From: Neodiprion pinetum
Lineage: Eukaryota > Arthropoda > Insecta > Hymenoptera > Diprionidae
Direction of reading: 5' to 3'
Assembly: GCF_021155775.2 (NCBI RefSeq)
Contig: NC_060236.1
Span: 2,719,001 to 2,783,000 of the forward strand
Length of the DNA stretch: 64,000 bases
The notes below the pieces were generated by a model that was not told where the DNA came from, did not search any database, and was given only the letters and a program-made list of their open reading frames with translations. Position numbers and translations under genes: made by a program. The first letter of the stretch is position 1, and each line of letters begins with the position of its first letter. Shown in pieces: positions 12,276 through 26,832 of the stretch.

Positions 12276-13620
12276 AACACAGCATTCCTATTTGATTAAC
12301 TAATTCCATTATTCAATACTATTTTGAAGTTGACATATCTAGTGTCAAGCATATAAATTTTATACGTATTATGTTATAACGTAATAATTATCACTAATCT
12401 TTTTTCAAGTTCTCGCTCTTCAGTAATCGATTAATTAGTAGATTTCGTTAGATCCATGACAATCACTCAATTGAAAAAAAAAAAAAATGCACAGTGTATG
12501 TATGTTCGTATTGTATGATAGTACTTGTCATCTAGAGTATGGGCGAATTCTTTTTCCAGCTGCACCCCAAATAATCCAATGTTCGAAAAATATATCCGTT
12601 TGATATATCAGCTGACCATACGAACCCTTGAAGTGAATGTCACCATTTTACAAAATACAGTGATAACCTTTGTATCGTAAATAGTAAAGTTCACACTCCC
12701 CTGCCAGGAGGGGTTTTAAGGTTGACATTGGAAGGTTTTGTAGGTGCTTCTCTAGAGTGAATTAGATTCTATTGAGGAGATTGCAAAACAATGCTTCCGT
12801 ACCCTAAATAAGGAGCACGCAAATGTACCTGTGTGCGTGAATTTTTTTGTTGTGTTTGTACAAAAAAGAGGCGGTTATGGTTGAATGAAGTATGAGCTGA
12901 ATCAAAATTACCATTTGTACTTAATGTGTACCTGATATGTGTACATAGCTTTCTTCAAGTGATTCATATTTGTACTACTTGCAATTAGTAGTACACAGAA
13001 GAAAGAAAAGTAACTAAAATTACACAGAGAACAAAAAACTATTAATTGTAAGTCTTCCTACGTTGACTGATATTCTTGAGTCAACACTTATCATAAGAAT
13101 TCTATAAGTCCTTGTTTTTATTTACGTATGTTTAACAACTAGATATTTCCTATAAAAAATATTTTTTTAATATAAGAGATACGAAAAAAAGTAAAAAAAA
13201 AAGAATAAAATATTTTACGTATTTACAGTGTTTACGTAGTTCTGAGTGAAAAAAACTCGGACTTTTGTTTTTAATTGCAATATCAATTCAAATTTCCCGC
13301 GAAGTTACCGAGTGCGGTGTGATGACATGAAGTATGTTCTAAGTGCTTCAATCGGTTGAAGTATGTTCCAATCGCTATAATAAGTTGAACAATATTCAAG
13401 ATTCACAGAGTATTGTCAGTGGTATCGTCAAATAATTGCTACTTTTTAATCGGGTTACCGAGTACTTGAGCTCGTAGTGACAATCAGTAATTGCGAAATA
13501 GAATATTGGAAATAGATTCAATCTAACCCACTGAAACGTATCTTTGAAGGTTTCTCTCTGTCTTTGATCTTCGCCAATTCAATAATCTGAAGTTGCCGAC
13601 TCTGAAATACTGATCTACAT
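12276..13620. other. Intergenic: 3' end of MYND gene and upstream of S6KL
   Basis: AT-rich DNA with no supported exon. The first part should hold the 3' untranslated region of the MYND gene. The last few hundred bases before the ATG at 13621 should hold the S6KL promoter and leader, but no core promoter motif stood out. Confidence 0.5.
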
Positions 13621-16434
13621 ATGGCTAACTTCACACAATTCGGACAGCCTCCATGTCTTCCAATGGCTTCTTCAAACTGTAATAACGACAACCTGTCAAA
13701 ATTACAATTCTATGCGTCAGATAATCTGTATCAAGATCGCCACGAAGTCGGATGGGAAATTGTGTGGATAAAACAAAGAAATACACGGCAGAGAATGCGA
13801 GGCAGGAACCTCAGGTCGCCTACGCCAGTTACGTGAGTAAACGGGTGTCAACATAGCCTCTCCAACCTAACCTAATCTAACCAAATATTATTGGAAAACT
13901 AATATTTTCGAGTCACAAACATCGAGTTTCTATGAAAGAAAGTTAGATTACTACTTCTAAGCACGTCTTGCATGCATTTCAAGTGTGTCTATCTATTTCA
14001 TCCTTTGCATCCGTTAATCTTGATTCATAACCTAACTCGCATCTTCACAAGAGATATTACCCCGTGTAGATGATGATCGTACTTACAGTCCAGCCTTGAC
14101 AACGTATTAAGCCGCCGGAGCTCAAGATTTGCTCTATTCAGTGGGAGTAGCGCAGGCAACTCGACGACATCTGCACACGTCGAATGGTCAAGACGCTCCC
14201 GTGCTTCTCGTATTTCCCGGATTTCACGAATCTCTCGGCGAACGTAAGTACTGTACTCAGTTGTAGTTGCATTTGTCATATTTTAGCTATACGATAATAT
14301 AAATAAATAATTAATCAATTATATTTAAGTACTTTTTTGATACATTTCAGTGGCAGTCAAGATACACCTGAGGATCCGTGCTCATTATCAAAGACGAGAT
14401 GGCCGGTACCGCAATTTGAAGCAGCCTTTTTACCTGAGTTCAAAATTAAAGAAACTGCGTACAAGACAAATTATGATATCATCGATCTCATATCTAAGGG
14501 CGCTTACGGCCAGGTGTACAAAGTCCGCAGCCGAATTGACGGAGAAATATTTGCACTGAAGGTTCTCAATAAGGCACAAATAATTGCTGAGGATGCCATT
14601 GAGCGTGTCAAAGACGAAGTACCACTAATTTTCTCTCCATCTTACCTCCGGTGTTCTTTATCTGTGGCTATTTTCTTACTAATCACGTCCTTTTGTTTCA
14701 GGTGCGCATACAGCAAGTTGTCGGGCATCATCCGTTTGTGGTGAATGCCTCACGCTATTGGCAGGACAAAAGGCGACTCTATGTTGGTAGGTGACATAAA
14801 AATCATAAATTTGTAATATTTGTAAAGCAATAAAATTAGTGGTAAATAAGTTTGTGAGGTAATTATGAAAACGCGTACTTACGTTTGACGTACCAAAAAG
14901 CATGCATCTCTACATTTATCTTTTTTCTACATGCATTGAAAATGGTTCATCATTATTATTTTTTAGATTCCTTTCTTTATGTAAAATGTATTTCGTTGCA
15001 GGTAGTGACTATGTTTCTGGTGGTGAATTGTTTACTTTGGTTGAAGGATACGGAAACCTACCCGAAGATGCAGTGAGAATTCTTGTGGCTGAAGTTGCGT
15101 TAGCTATAGGTAAGTTACCTATAATGGGACCTATACCAAATTACGAAATATACATTAAACTGACATATATCTTTCAAGATTTCCTCCATAACGCCGGTAT
15201 TATTCATCGGGATGTAAAAGCTTCCAATGTGCTTTTGGACGAGGAGGGTCATGCCCAACTGATAGATTTTGGTTTTGCAAAGTGGTTGAAGCATGGACAA
15301 AAAACATCAACGCTTTGCGGAACTCCGCAATACATAGGTAAATTATTTTCATTCGCTTGTTTTGCTTCCATAAAAAAGCATATTTTACATTGACCCTCAG
15401 TAAAGAATCATTGTCCATCGTCTCGTGATGGTTCATAATGTACACATGTATTTTTTTCTTGCATTATTACACACATCTCGTAAGTGAGGTTTTTTCGTTT
15501 CCAAACCTCCCTGAATACCGTTGCTAACAGCATATTCACACCCCCTTTCAGCTCCAGAGATTCTACGTGGAGAGCCATATGGTCATGCTATCGACTGGTG
15601 GTCTCTTGGTGTCCTCATGTACTTTCTGTTGACATCAGAGGTGAGTTTGTCATACGAATACTAAAACTTTAACGTCATACGAATGCTAAAGCTTAAACGT
15701 TTTGTTCCGTTGCACCGATTATCAATTCCTGCCAGTCTATTTTACCACGCGAATCAATTGTTTCGAACAAATATCTGTTATAATCAAGATTGATGAACCG
15801 ATTTATCGACGATTCAAAAAAACTCCCCAAGTTTTGTTACGATCAATGTCAAATACAAACACATTTCTATAATCAAAGAATACTGCACGAAAGAAATGAT
15901 TGACAAGCAAAATTGCGCTTTTTAAATTCGAGTTTATTTTAAGCGAGTATATAGGGGATGAGGTTCAGGGGTTGGGATAGAGTATGGCTGGGGGTCGCCA
16001 ATAACGGCCCTCAGCCAAGTCTTCCATGAGAGAATTGCTGCTGGTTTTTAGCTGACATAAATCATAGCTAAGGTTAGTAAATCGAACCATGCAGCAAACA
16101 GACAAAAAGACATACACAGAGACGGAAATGTGCGTGCGTTCACACCCTATTATTATTATTATAAGTGTGTGTGTATATATATATATATCCTGTGCGTGGT
16201 GTGTAATATATGTGTTATATCCATACATGTATATCTATATATATATATATAAATGCACACACACACATTATATATATGTAGAGTCGAAGATAGCTCAACG
16301 CTTTTATTTATAATAATAATAATAATAACATTAATAATAATATAATCATAATAATAATAATAATAGGCGCTAAACGCATTTACCACAACGACGATTAATA
16401 AACATAACGACATAATACAAATGTTTATAATAAA

Positions 16435-16472
<38 letters not shown>

Positions 16473-19400
16473 TAATAATTATAATAATAGAGAAAGGCGG
16501 TTTATGATAATCAAGAGGGTCTACTACGTTTCAATTCGAGCCCTGCACGCATCACCGAGACACCTAAAATATCTATCTATATTGTAATACGTATAATATA
16601 AAACGATATGGACTGAAATGATGATGTGCGTTATATGCGTAGTAACAATGATAGTATAATAGTAGAGTTTAGATGATGTTATATAATGACGAACTACGCT
16701 TCCGTTTTATACGTGGGGCTTATTGTTTTAACGGGGATGCGTAGACGCCGAAGTTGTAAGTAACGGACAACCAGGGCAGGTCTCTTTTTTTTTTTTTTTA
16801 TTCGTCTTTTCTTCTTTCTTCTTATTTTTTTTTTACTTTTTTCTGTTCCGACATTGATCTACACCCATAACACGTAACTGTATTGTATATTGACGATGCT
16901 GCTGAAGGGTATGCGGTTCCATCGTGCATATAATATCGTTATTGATCCAGTGAAATAGTTTTACATACATTGAAATATCGATCTGATTTCATTTTTGGAT
17001 TAAAAAGCGAAGTGGTAGCGATATCAAAGGACACGATTTTTTACATTTCGGAGCGTGGCGTTCCTCACCCTCTCAATCTTTATTTTTTTTTTATTTTTTT
17101 TTTTTTTTTGTTTGCCCTTTCTCCCTTTCACTCTGTATCTTTCCCTCACTGGGTTACGAAAGATGATCGTATAAATCCGCCATATTCTAATCTATTCACT
17201 CTTTCTACCTCTCGCGTTCTTCTATCTCACACACGCACACTTTCTCGCCTTTTTCCTCTCTCTCTCGCCCTACTCTTGTGTTTTTTTTTTTTGTTTTTTT
17301 AAATTTATTTTTATTAAAAAAAATTTTTACTCGCATTTATTATGTCGTTTGTTCTCCGATGGAATATATAACCATATATATATATGTGTGTGTGTGTAGT
17401 ATATAAGTATATGTATATATATATATATATATATCACTCGCGAATGATCGATTGTTTTTTTTCTTCCCGTATAATATGATTGTCGGTTTGTTGTGTATGC
17501 GTATGCGAGTTCGTTTTATTCAATCTTCTAAAAATTATTTTTCTGAAGTAGATATTTTTCCGGTCTCGCTTTTCTCAATACTTTCCTCTTGACTTGAATC
17601 CTCGTCATGCTTGCTTACTTTTTTCTCCTCTCCGCTTTCCTCGCTTGAAGAAGATTCCTCGCTCGATTCTTGCGATGTTTCCTCAGATTTTTCCGCTTCC
17701 GGTTCAGGTTTTTTCGGCTGATTATTGTCGGTCAGTTGTTCAGCGTTTGGGAGATCTTCAGCAGCCGGAGTTTGAAGTTCTTTTGGTTTCTCTTCCGCCG
17801 CAGCCGGTTTTTCCTCCTTCAATTCCGTCTCTTCTTTCTTTTCCTCATTCTCAGTAGCTGCTGATCCTTCTTCAAGAATCAAACTGCCCTCCTTCTCACC
17901 CTTAATCTCCTCCTTCACTGCTGGCTCCTCTTTGATTTCAGACACCGCGTCTTCCACCTTCCTGGATTCTTGTTCGGCTACCTTTGTTGCTTCTACTATC
18001 TTCTCACTTGCCGCCGCTGATTGCGCGTTATCGATCGAGGCAGACAGTTCCTTCTTGGATTCCTCCACTGACCTGGAAACGCTGTCAACGGCTTCGCTCA
18101 CGAGTTTCGGTATCGAAGTTTTCTCAACCGGCGTCACGATCGCAGCCTGTTCCTGTCCTACTTCACTTTTCTCCGGGCTCTCGCTATCCGGGGTAATTTT
18201 TCCTCCGCGAGTTACACGCTCGGCGATGTCTACGATCTTTTCTTCCTGTTTCTGCAGGTTCTCGCTCTGATCCTTGACGATCGAGTCGACGATCAATGAA
18301 GCTTCGTGGGGCAGTTCCTTAGCCGCCGGTAATGCAGACGCGATTTTTTCCTCCGTCGATAAAACCGCAGCTTCAGCTTCCTTTGTCTCCGTTACAAGGC
18401 TCTTCTCGGCTGAGATTGGAATCGGAACTTCCGCCGTAATAATCTGTCGAGCATCAGTTGTATGAAAAATAACAGTTCCGGAATTCAATGTTGTGAATAT
18501 TGTATTTATAATCGACACAAAAGAGAAGCTCTTTATCAAATCTACAGGAAAAAATAGACTCATCAAAGTTTTTGGTAAATAATACCCGTATTTACTGTAA
18601 CTTTTGCTATAAATGTAGCAGATTTTAGTCTGTCACGTAGTAGTTTACACTATTTTTAGAGTAAAAACTACAGTTTACCAAGTATATATTACCAAAAAAC
18701 CTTGTCCGTGTCCCTCTTTACCTGCAGTTTTGTATCATATATTCCAACACCAAATCACACCAACTTACCTCCTCGGTTTTCGGCGACGACTCCTCCGATC
18801 GGGCTACTACCGGCTTCGACTCTTCCGACTCAACTTCGGGAGTGTCGATTTTCTTCACCTCCTCCTTTGGCGTCTCGACGATCGTTTCCTTCGTCTCTAC
18901 CGGTTTGGCCGCCGCCTCTCCTTCCGTGGGAAGAACAATGCTCGGGGTTTCCTCGATCGGCTTGGCAGCTTCGGGTTCAGCGGACTTGGCCTCCTTCAGT
19001 TTCTGCTCCACAATATCGACGACCGCAACCGAGGAAGCATCCTCCGATTTTACCTCCGTAATTGGACTCTTCGTCTCTACTTGACCCGACCGCAACGACT
19101 CCTTGACGCTCTCAAGCGGTATAACCGGGTGAACATCCTCAGGCGAGGGTGCGGCCAGAGGCAAGGAGTCGGTAACCGCGACCATAGCCACGGCGAGCAG
19201 TAGAATCTGTGCCGCCTTCATCATCCTGGCGTATTTACTCGGCTTGAAAGAAACGTGGAAAAACAAAGAAGACTGTTTAACACCTTCGACAAAGTTGCCT
19301 GTTCAACTTTCGTTGGGGGAGTGTGCGACACTGTAACCCGTGTACTACGAACGGCGGTCATAACTTCACTAAGGACCTTATATCGCTGCTACTGCGCAGG

Positions 19401-21339
19401 TGGAGGAACTCCGAGGAACGGAAAGGGGGACCACTACTCGTGCCGTTCAACCCGATCCGACGATGATATTACTGGGTCTACAGTGACTTCCACTAGTTGG
19501 AGTAGCAGGATGGTGGCGAGGAGGCGGAGAATGTATACACACGTAATTGCAGGATGCGCAGATATATTGTACGTGAGGTCGAGTTGCGGACTCGATGAGG
19601 GTGGGGGTCGACTCTGATCGTATCACCGACAACACCCCGCGCATCGTATCGTTCCCAATCTTTACGAAGATCCGTTTATACGACGACGAAAAGTGGCTAA
19701 CGCGTAGCTGTTTGTTGAAAGACGACGATGACGGGGTACGATATCCCTCGCAAGGCCATTGTCGAATTTATTCAACTTGTTCAATACGCGTAGCAGAAGT
19801 AGTATCTACTGCTTCCCCTTTACCAGCTAGTCACTTCCGTAATACGCGAATGATCAATGATCCGGTTAATTCGCTAGCGATACAGGATGTCCAGTCGGCT
19901 GGAAATCCTGGGAAATTTTGAAATTTTTTATATGTATCGTTAAGCAATGCCGATATCATGGAATTGTAATGCTCGTAGGTACTTCGACCTTGGTTTATTG
20001 CAATACCGCATGCTGGTATTGTTTCTTAGTCGTTGCCTGCAGTAAGTTTTTATATATATATATATATACATATTTACTATGCACTGCGTGTATTATATGC
20101 ATATGGTTTGCACGCAATCCTATGCTAATTAGGATTCAAGATCAAGTCAGTTTTTTTCGTCCCCACTTTGCGCGAACGTCGTAGTTTCCGACGCGCAAAT
20201 CCTTTTCCGGACTCGCGGAGTTGACGCGGACAAAACAAAGACTGGTTGCATTTATTACTTTGGGGAACGGTGCGATTTTTTTGTTGACGTTGCTGCAATT
20301 TCTTTTCTTTTTTTTTTTAAACTGCAATTTTTCTCTGCTAAATTGGGCCGTCTATTTTTATGAATCGGAGGATTCGTGCGGTAAATTTAGCGAAAAAAAA
20401 GGTTCATTCAAAAACTGTGCCAGTCCATCGTTTTACCGTAGAGGTAATGAATCCTGCAGTAATTTCGAAAAAAAAGACAGCTATTTTACCTGTAACCTAT
20501 CACAAGAATGTCGGGTTGCGTTGTAGCTCTTGTTTTTTTTTTTTCTTTCTTTCACTGCTCGATAAAGACTTTTATCCACTGCTAAAAACTATTTTCTACT
20601 CTTCACTATTTTCTTTTATATTATAAATTTGACACGATGAACTATCTTGCTATGCGGAGAAACGCTAGATTTTGTCGCGATAAGAACCCCATCTGCATGC
20701 GGCCTCTGAGACAGGAAGGAAACTGGATCATTACCTCATCAAGACCATTAATCGAGGCGGTAACGATATAAGCGGTGAGTTTTTTTTTCTTTTTTTTTTT
20801 TTTTAACAGATGCCTGTAATACCGTTACACGTATAATATAGTTATAAGTGTACATCAAAATAAGACGAAAGATGATGTGGCACGAAATGAGATTGAACGT
20901 TGCAGTTCAATGATTCAAAATGATGATATAAATAAATGTAGGTTTAGGAAGATGAAGAAGTCCTTTATCGACTACTTACTTATATATAACGTGCTCTTTA
21001 TTTCTGCCACTGGTCTTCAACTGTCTCGTCACGTTAGAGTTCCTTTCGCGTTATTTTCTTCGTTCTTCGTTCTTCCTCTCGTTTCCTTCCTTAAGCAATA
21101 AAAGGAAAAGTCCCCGATTATTTTTAAATACAGATGCGCGATTTTTCGTTAGGCAGCGAATAGTGGCTACCTACCACCTGCACGTGATGAAAGACTCGGT
21201 GAATGAGGGCTTAGCTCCCGAGGCCCCGTTTATATACTGAGCCGGGCGGGCCTCACAGAGATGAGTCCCCCACCACCTTCGCAGTCGTCGTTTCCACCGC
21301 CGTTGCCGTAGCCGCCGCCGCCACCACCACCACCGTCAC

Positions 21340-21373
<34 letters not shown>

Positions 21374-24300
21374 GCCATCATCATCATCATCATCGTCGTC
21401 ATCATCGTCATCATCATCATCATCATCATCATCTTCCTGCAACAGTAAAGGCAAACGCAAGGGCACCCCGCGTTTATACATCGACTCGGACGTACAGCTG
21501 ATATGCATTCCCAGATATTCACAAGGCGGTATGCGAACGTAGAGAACGATAAGCGCAACAGCCAGGCACGTACTTCTGCTTCGCTCGGCTCTGCAACAAC
21601 AACGGATATTCTTGACGTTTAGGTGATACCAACTTTTCCCTTTGAGCCGATTACGCTTGTCATCGATTTGTCACCACGCATGTGTAGGCATGGAAACATC
21701 ATTACAATGGGGTTCAAAGTACACGTACGGACTGCCTACGTACCGACCTGGAACCTGAAAACTTGACCACTGGCTGACTCAGTTCTTTATTAGTATATGT
21801 GAGGAGATTGTGAAAAAATTTTTTTGATGCGCGTTTTAGAAACGGTCGGGAAAGTATCGAGAAAACTTTCGAGAATCGCTTATATCTACGACGTGTCACG
21901 TCAGGACGATGACTACCGGAGAACTTGAATTTTGTTTCTTGTTTTCAAGATTAAAACGGTTAATTGAACCTTGGAAACATAATTTCTCGAGGTAAACGAC
22001 CGTTTATAAGTTATTCCGGTGAATTTGGATTTAGAAACTATTAACAGTTTCGAGGATGGCGGTTAACGAGTTCGTATTTAGAAGGAAAAAAAAAAGAATC
22101 ATACGAAACATATTTTGCCGTGACGCTTTGTCCACCACCTATGTAGGATGGTTTTTGGCCAATGCAGGGAGGGATGTGATCGTAAACCGGAATCTAAGAC
22201 ATTGTCTGGATTTCCGAGAGTGGGGTTTTTTTTTCCCCTTAAAGATCAGCCGGGGCGTTGAATTGATATTACACGGTCGTTAACGCGATATCAAACAGAT
22301 ATTACGGGACGTTGTAATGCTATTTTCGACACTCGCCGAGCGATTTATGCCCACTTTGACGCGACTTGTACACCGATCATGTATGCATGCAGGTTGCACA
22401 TGTGCGGGAGTGGAAATACCAAGGGAGGCTGCCGGGCGATTAGCAGCGTCGCGTTAGCATTCTTATACGGTATATATAGCATGTACTGCATATCCACTCT
22501 CGCACGTAGAACTCGTGGCAGACCAGTAGCTCAACCGAGGTACATAATCGTATTGATGCAATATACGTCGTGCAGATTTGTAATACGGTTATTATAACAT
22601 GAAACTAGGTGTAACATCATCGTCATCATTATCATCATCATCGTCATCATCGTAATCTTTGCGATGATCATCATCTTGCAACGAGCCCAAGGTCTCTGAA
22701 ACGGCGACAGTGGTCGTCGCCCTCCTCCTACTCCTCCTTGTATCCACCTCCCCTCCTTTACCCGATGCTCGACCCGAGTCCACCGGTCGCCGAGACTGCT
22801 GCAGGTATTAAAGTTCTGAAATATCACTGAGTTTCCAAGCGTTTCGGGATAGCCCAGGGAAACAGGAGCACCGGAAGTATCAGAGAAACAAATGGGAGGA
22901 CAAACAACGTTACGTATCACCCTGCTGTATATCATTTTTGAGTTTATTTTTCTTGGAAATATGATTTCAGAGTACCGTTAGAGCGTTTAGTACAGTGAAG
23001 ATTCACCCTAATTTACATCTAACTAATGTAAAAAATGTTTTTAGATGGTATACGGCCGGAGACTACGTCTCGAATACGTGCGGCAGGTCGTTCTTAACGG
23101 TACACGTAGACCTCGACGATACGTCGAAACGAATTTCATAATTCGTCGACAGGTTCTGGAGCCAACTGGACGGCTGGTTAGCGAGTCGATGATAGAAGAT
23201 GTATCATCGCTAGACGACGCACGCTGTATATACGGTATAACGACAACGGGCAATCGTGGTATACCAGTTCAGGCAGATAGGCAGGGGGCTGGCTCTTCGG
23301 TGATGAAAATGAAAAAGACGCTGGAAAGATCAAGAGAGAGAGAAAAGGAGATTCATGAGGGGGTTAGGGAGGGGGAGGCAGCAGGGCCAGGTTCACTGGT
23401 TATAGTCGCCGTCTTTGTCCGGGTTCCGATTCTCCCCGTATATCCATCTCCTATCCTCTATACATATTAAACATTTATTATACACCGGGAGTAAGCAGCC
23501 CAAGATGTCCCGGCTGCCATTGATGCTGCTCTGCTGTGAGACGTACGCGACGACTTCTGGTGATGGTGATGGTGATGGTGATGGTGCAGCACGCGATACG
23601 CGGGGTGAAGGGCGGCGAGTTCAGACCGGCTAGAAACTCACGAAGAAGACCGTCGTCGAGGAGAAAGAGAAGGAGGAGGAGGAGGAGGACAAGCGAGTAT
23701 TGAGAAACTGTGATAGTATACACGGGCGTAGGTATACAACAACTCGCTTCTGCCAAGTCTTGCCCTCGCCGTGAGTTTAGAGCTAGAGGTATAGGTATAT
23801 TATAATACCCTTTGCTGCCTGCACCTATGCAGGTTCCAGGTACTGGTTTACTCGTTTACGGTCTTTCTTTGCAGTCGGCCAAGCGATGCACAACCACCTT
23901 GTACACCTCCGGGCCCCAGGAACGAGAAGTAGCGTAGCCGCTTGTCTTCGCCAGTCTTGACGGGGTGGTGGTGGGGGGTGGTTAGGGACGCTCGGGGGTG
24001 GATCCGACGATCGAGGATTTGCCGGTGCTATTTTGAGCGTCCGTCGTGCTGCCGTTGTCTCCTCCCTTCTCCTCCCCTTCCCCTCTTCTTCTTCTTCTTC
24101 GTCTTCATCTTCTTCATCTTCTTCTTCTTCTTCTTCAATATTATATCCTTTAGCGTGATCACCGGCGGCGAAGAGGCTTCTGCTGCACCAGAGCAGAGCA
24201 GAGCAATGGAGATCCTGCGGAACGGGTTGAGGCCCTGCAGGCCAGGTTTTGCAGTTCTGAGTGAGCGAGGGGGGTCGTTAAAATAATCGCACGGCTAGTA

Positions 24301-25938
24301 TAGGTATAGGTAGAGGTATAGACCGGCAGGTACTGCCTATGCCATTTTCGTCCTCGTCCTCGTCCTCGTCCTCGAACGACCTCCTCGGATCCGTGATGCA
24401 CCTCGAGACGATGAAACGAGAGAGTGAAGTACTACCTATTCTAGAATGTTGGGCTGTAACGCGAATTCAAATTATACCGTGGTTATAATTGTTGTATTAT
24501 TTTTTTTATTATCATCAACCAAGCTTTAAGACCTTAATACCTGTATTAATATTTTACAAGATACTCTCTTAGAGTAACTGCGTTAGCTTTTTTTAGGGAA
24601 AAAAAAAATCAAATTTCATCCTGCTTGTGAATATAGACGCGAAACTAAAAGTACCGTGTTTTGGGTCAGACGAACCATTAATTGAGACAAATGTACTTGA
24701 GACTTGTGCAGTGTATCTCATACGAATTGTATGATTATGTTTGGATATTTGAAATAAAACGGTGGGATAGGGGGAGGGGGGGCAAACAGATTAACAAACG
24801 TATACAGAGAATAAAACATGCTCATGCAACGATTACATCGTTGTTTATTATTATACACAGTGATTTTACAGTCGCGCACTGATTACGACACGATATTTTT
24901 ATGCACAAGTTAATTATCTATATTTACATACATATAATCTCTACATTATTATAACCTCGGAAGATTATTTAATTCATCATTTTGCAACATCATTGCCGAG
25001 CTTGTATATCCTAGGCAACGCGTGCTTGTCGGCGAAAGATCGGAATCGGTAGCGCGACGCGTCATAATATAATTCTTGTGCGTACATTGTATCCATTATA
25101 TTATACCCAACCTACACGTGGGTTACGTACGTGTGTAATTTTATGTAGTTCTGTACCGGAAAAAGGAACGTGTGAATAAATATTCTACACCTATACGTCA
25201 GTAAATTCGGCACGCGTATTATACCTATCCCCGCTTAAACATGTACCTATACGTATTGAGTGAGATAAAAATAAGGAGAGAAAGAAATGGAGTTTGCCAA
25301 TCCGGGACCGAGGGGAACTTTATAAACTGTAATTTCTAGGCGAATCGCGACCTCTGTAAACGACGAATGAGCGAGGCGTTTGACCAAGTCAAAAAGACAC
25401 TTCTCGCTGTTTTTTTTTTTCTGGTTTTCGACAGTATTCTCTGTACCTAATATATTATGCATGACTTGCAAAGTGGAAGGCGATTCCGTTCTCCTTCTTC
25501 CGCAGTGCGTCAGGCATTTCGAGAAAATTCGAATCGTTCCCGAGGTCTTGTCCGTTTGATGAATTCCTCTTACTCAATACAGTTTCGGATTCACGTCTTG
25601 ATCAAAATTTAACACCTCAAACCACGTATTCGGTCTTGAGTAGCTTTATAGGCGACAAAATTTTTTTTTAAATAACGCGAACAACATCAAACGGAGAAAA
25701 AAAAACCTCATGAAAAAAGTTGAAGAAAAAGTTTGAAAAGATTCCCAGATATTTAACGACTTGGGGACGGTCGCTTAAACGTATCTACGTATCGCGTGTT
25801 TCTCATTATTCCATTGACATTTCGCACTTTATAGGCATTATATATGTTTAATATTTTCGTGCGCGTGATCGGTGTTGGTATTACCTATATACGAGTTTAT
25901 TAATTGAACATTGTCACGCGCGCGACGAGTTTTTTTTT

Positions 25939-25971
<33 letters not shown>

Positions 25972-26776
25972 ACAGCGATGTGTATAAGGAATCGTAAAAC
26001 GTACCAATTTATACCCGCGTGACATAATACGGGTGTTGCTACTGCTGTTGCTGTTGCTGTTGCTGTTGCAGTATTTCGTTACGACGATGACTTACTTGAC
26101 TGACTGACGCACGATATCGACGATCGTTAAAAATCTTACAACGTCTGCTATACATACAAATTTTTCATCCAACACTTGTCGCATAATACAATGTGCTGCG
26201 ATTAAAACAGAAATTTAACTTGCCCATGGATTCGGTCGGCACACTGAAAAATCGGAATTAAAAAAAATGATGTGATAACAATAAAGCCGGTTAAATCAAG
26301 TATGGAATCAGTAAATGATTATACTATATTATTATTTATTTATTTTCACAATCAAATTAATATTACGTATCATAATGCATCGACGACAAGAAGATAAAGG
26401 CTCCAAATGAAAGCGGCAAGAAATGGAAAATTTCCATCGCTCACCCCCTGATAACCTAAATTAATACATGTACGTGTGTGTATGCATATATGTATATATG
26501 AATAAAATTCCAGGCGGCAGGTGAATCACACAAGACGACTCGACTCGTCTCACCTCCCCCTGAAGTTCTTCTTGCTGCAGGCTTCGATCCCCCCATAGAA
26601 CGCGGGCCAAAAGAAAGTTCCCAACTGCAATTTCTCAATGGTCGGTTTCATATATATTGGATTCAATTGAATAATGGTGCGGCTGGTTATCACCCACCCC
26701 GAGTCGGTCGGTATTCGCCGTCGTCCGTGTCTCACGCGTGTGCAATGCTGCCGAAAGTCATTGCCTGTGCTCCTTT

Positions 26777-26832
<56 letters not shown>

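Noticed and set aside
13861..13885. CCTAACCTAA resembling insect telomere repeat (TTAGG)n
   Set aside because: Only two or three loose units; too short to claim an interstitial telomere tract.
14025..14279. Minus-strand open frame with REIREIREARE repeat upstream of S6KL exon 2
   Set aside because: Lies in S6KL intron 1, has no known domain and only a short repeat; no splice partners seen.
21230..21558. Poly-Asp and poly-Met open frames
   Set aside because: They are products of the ATC trinucleotide repeat on the minus strand.
23045..23470. 141-residue open frame in the S6KL intron
   Set aside because: No domain, no signal peptide, an equally open antisense frame and no splice context; not called a gene.
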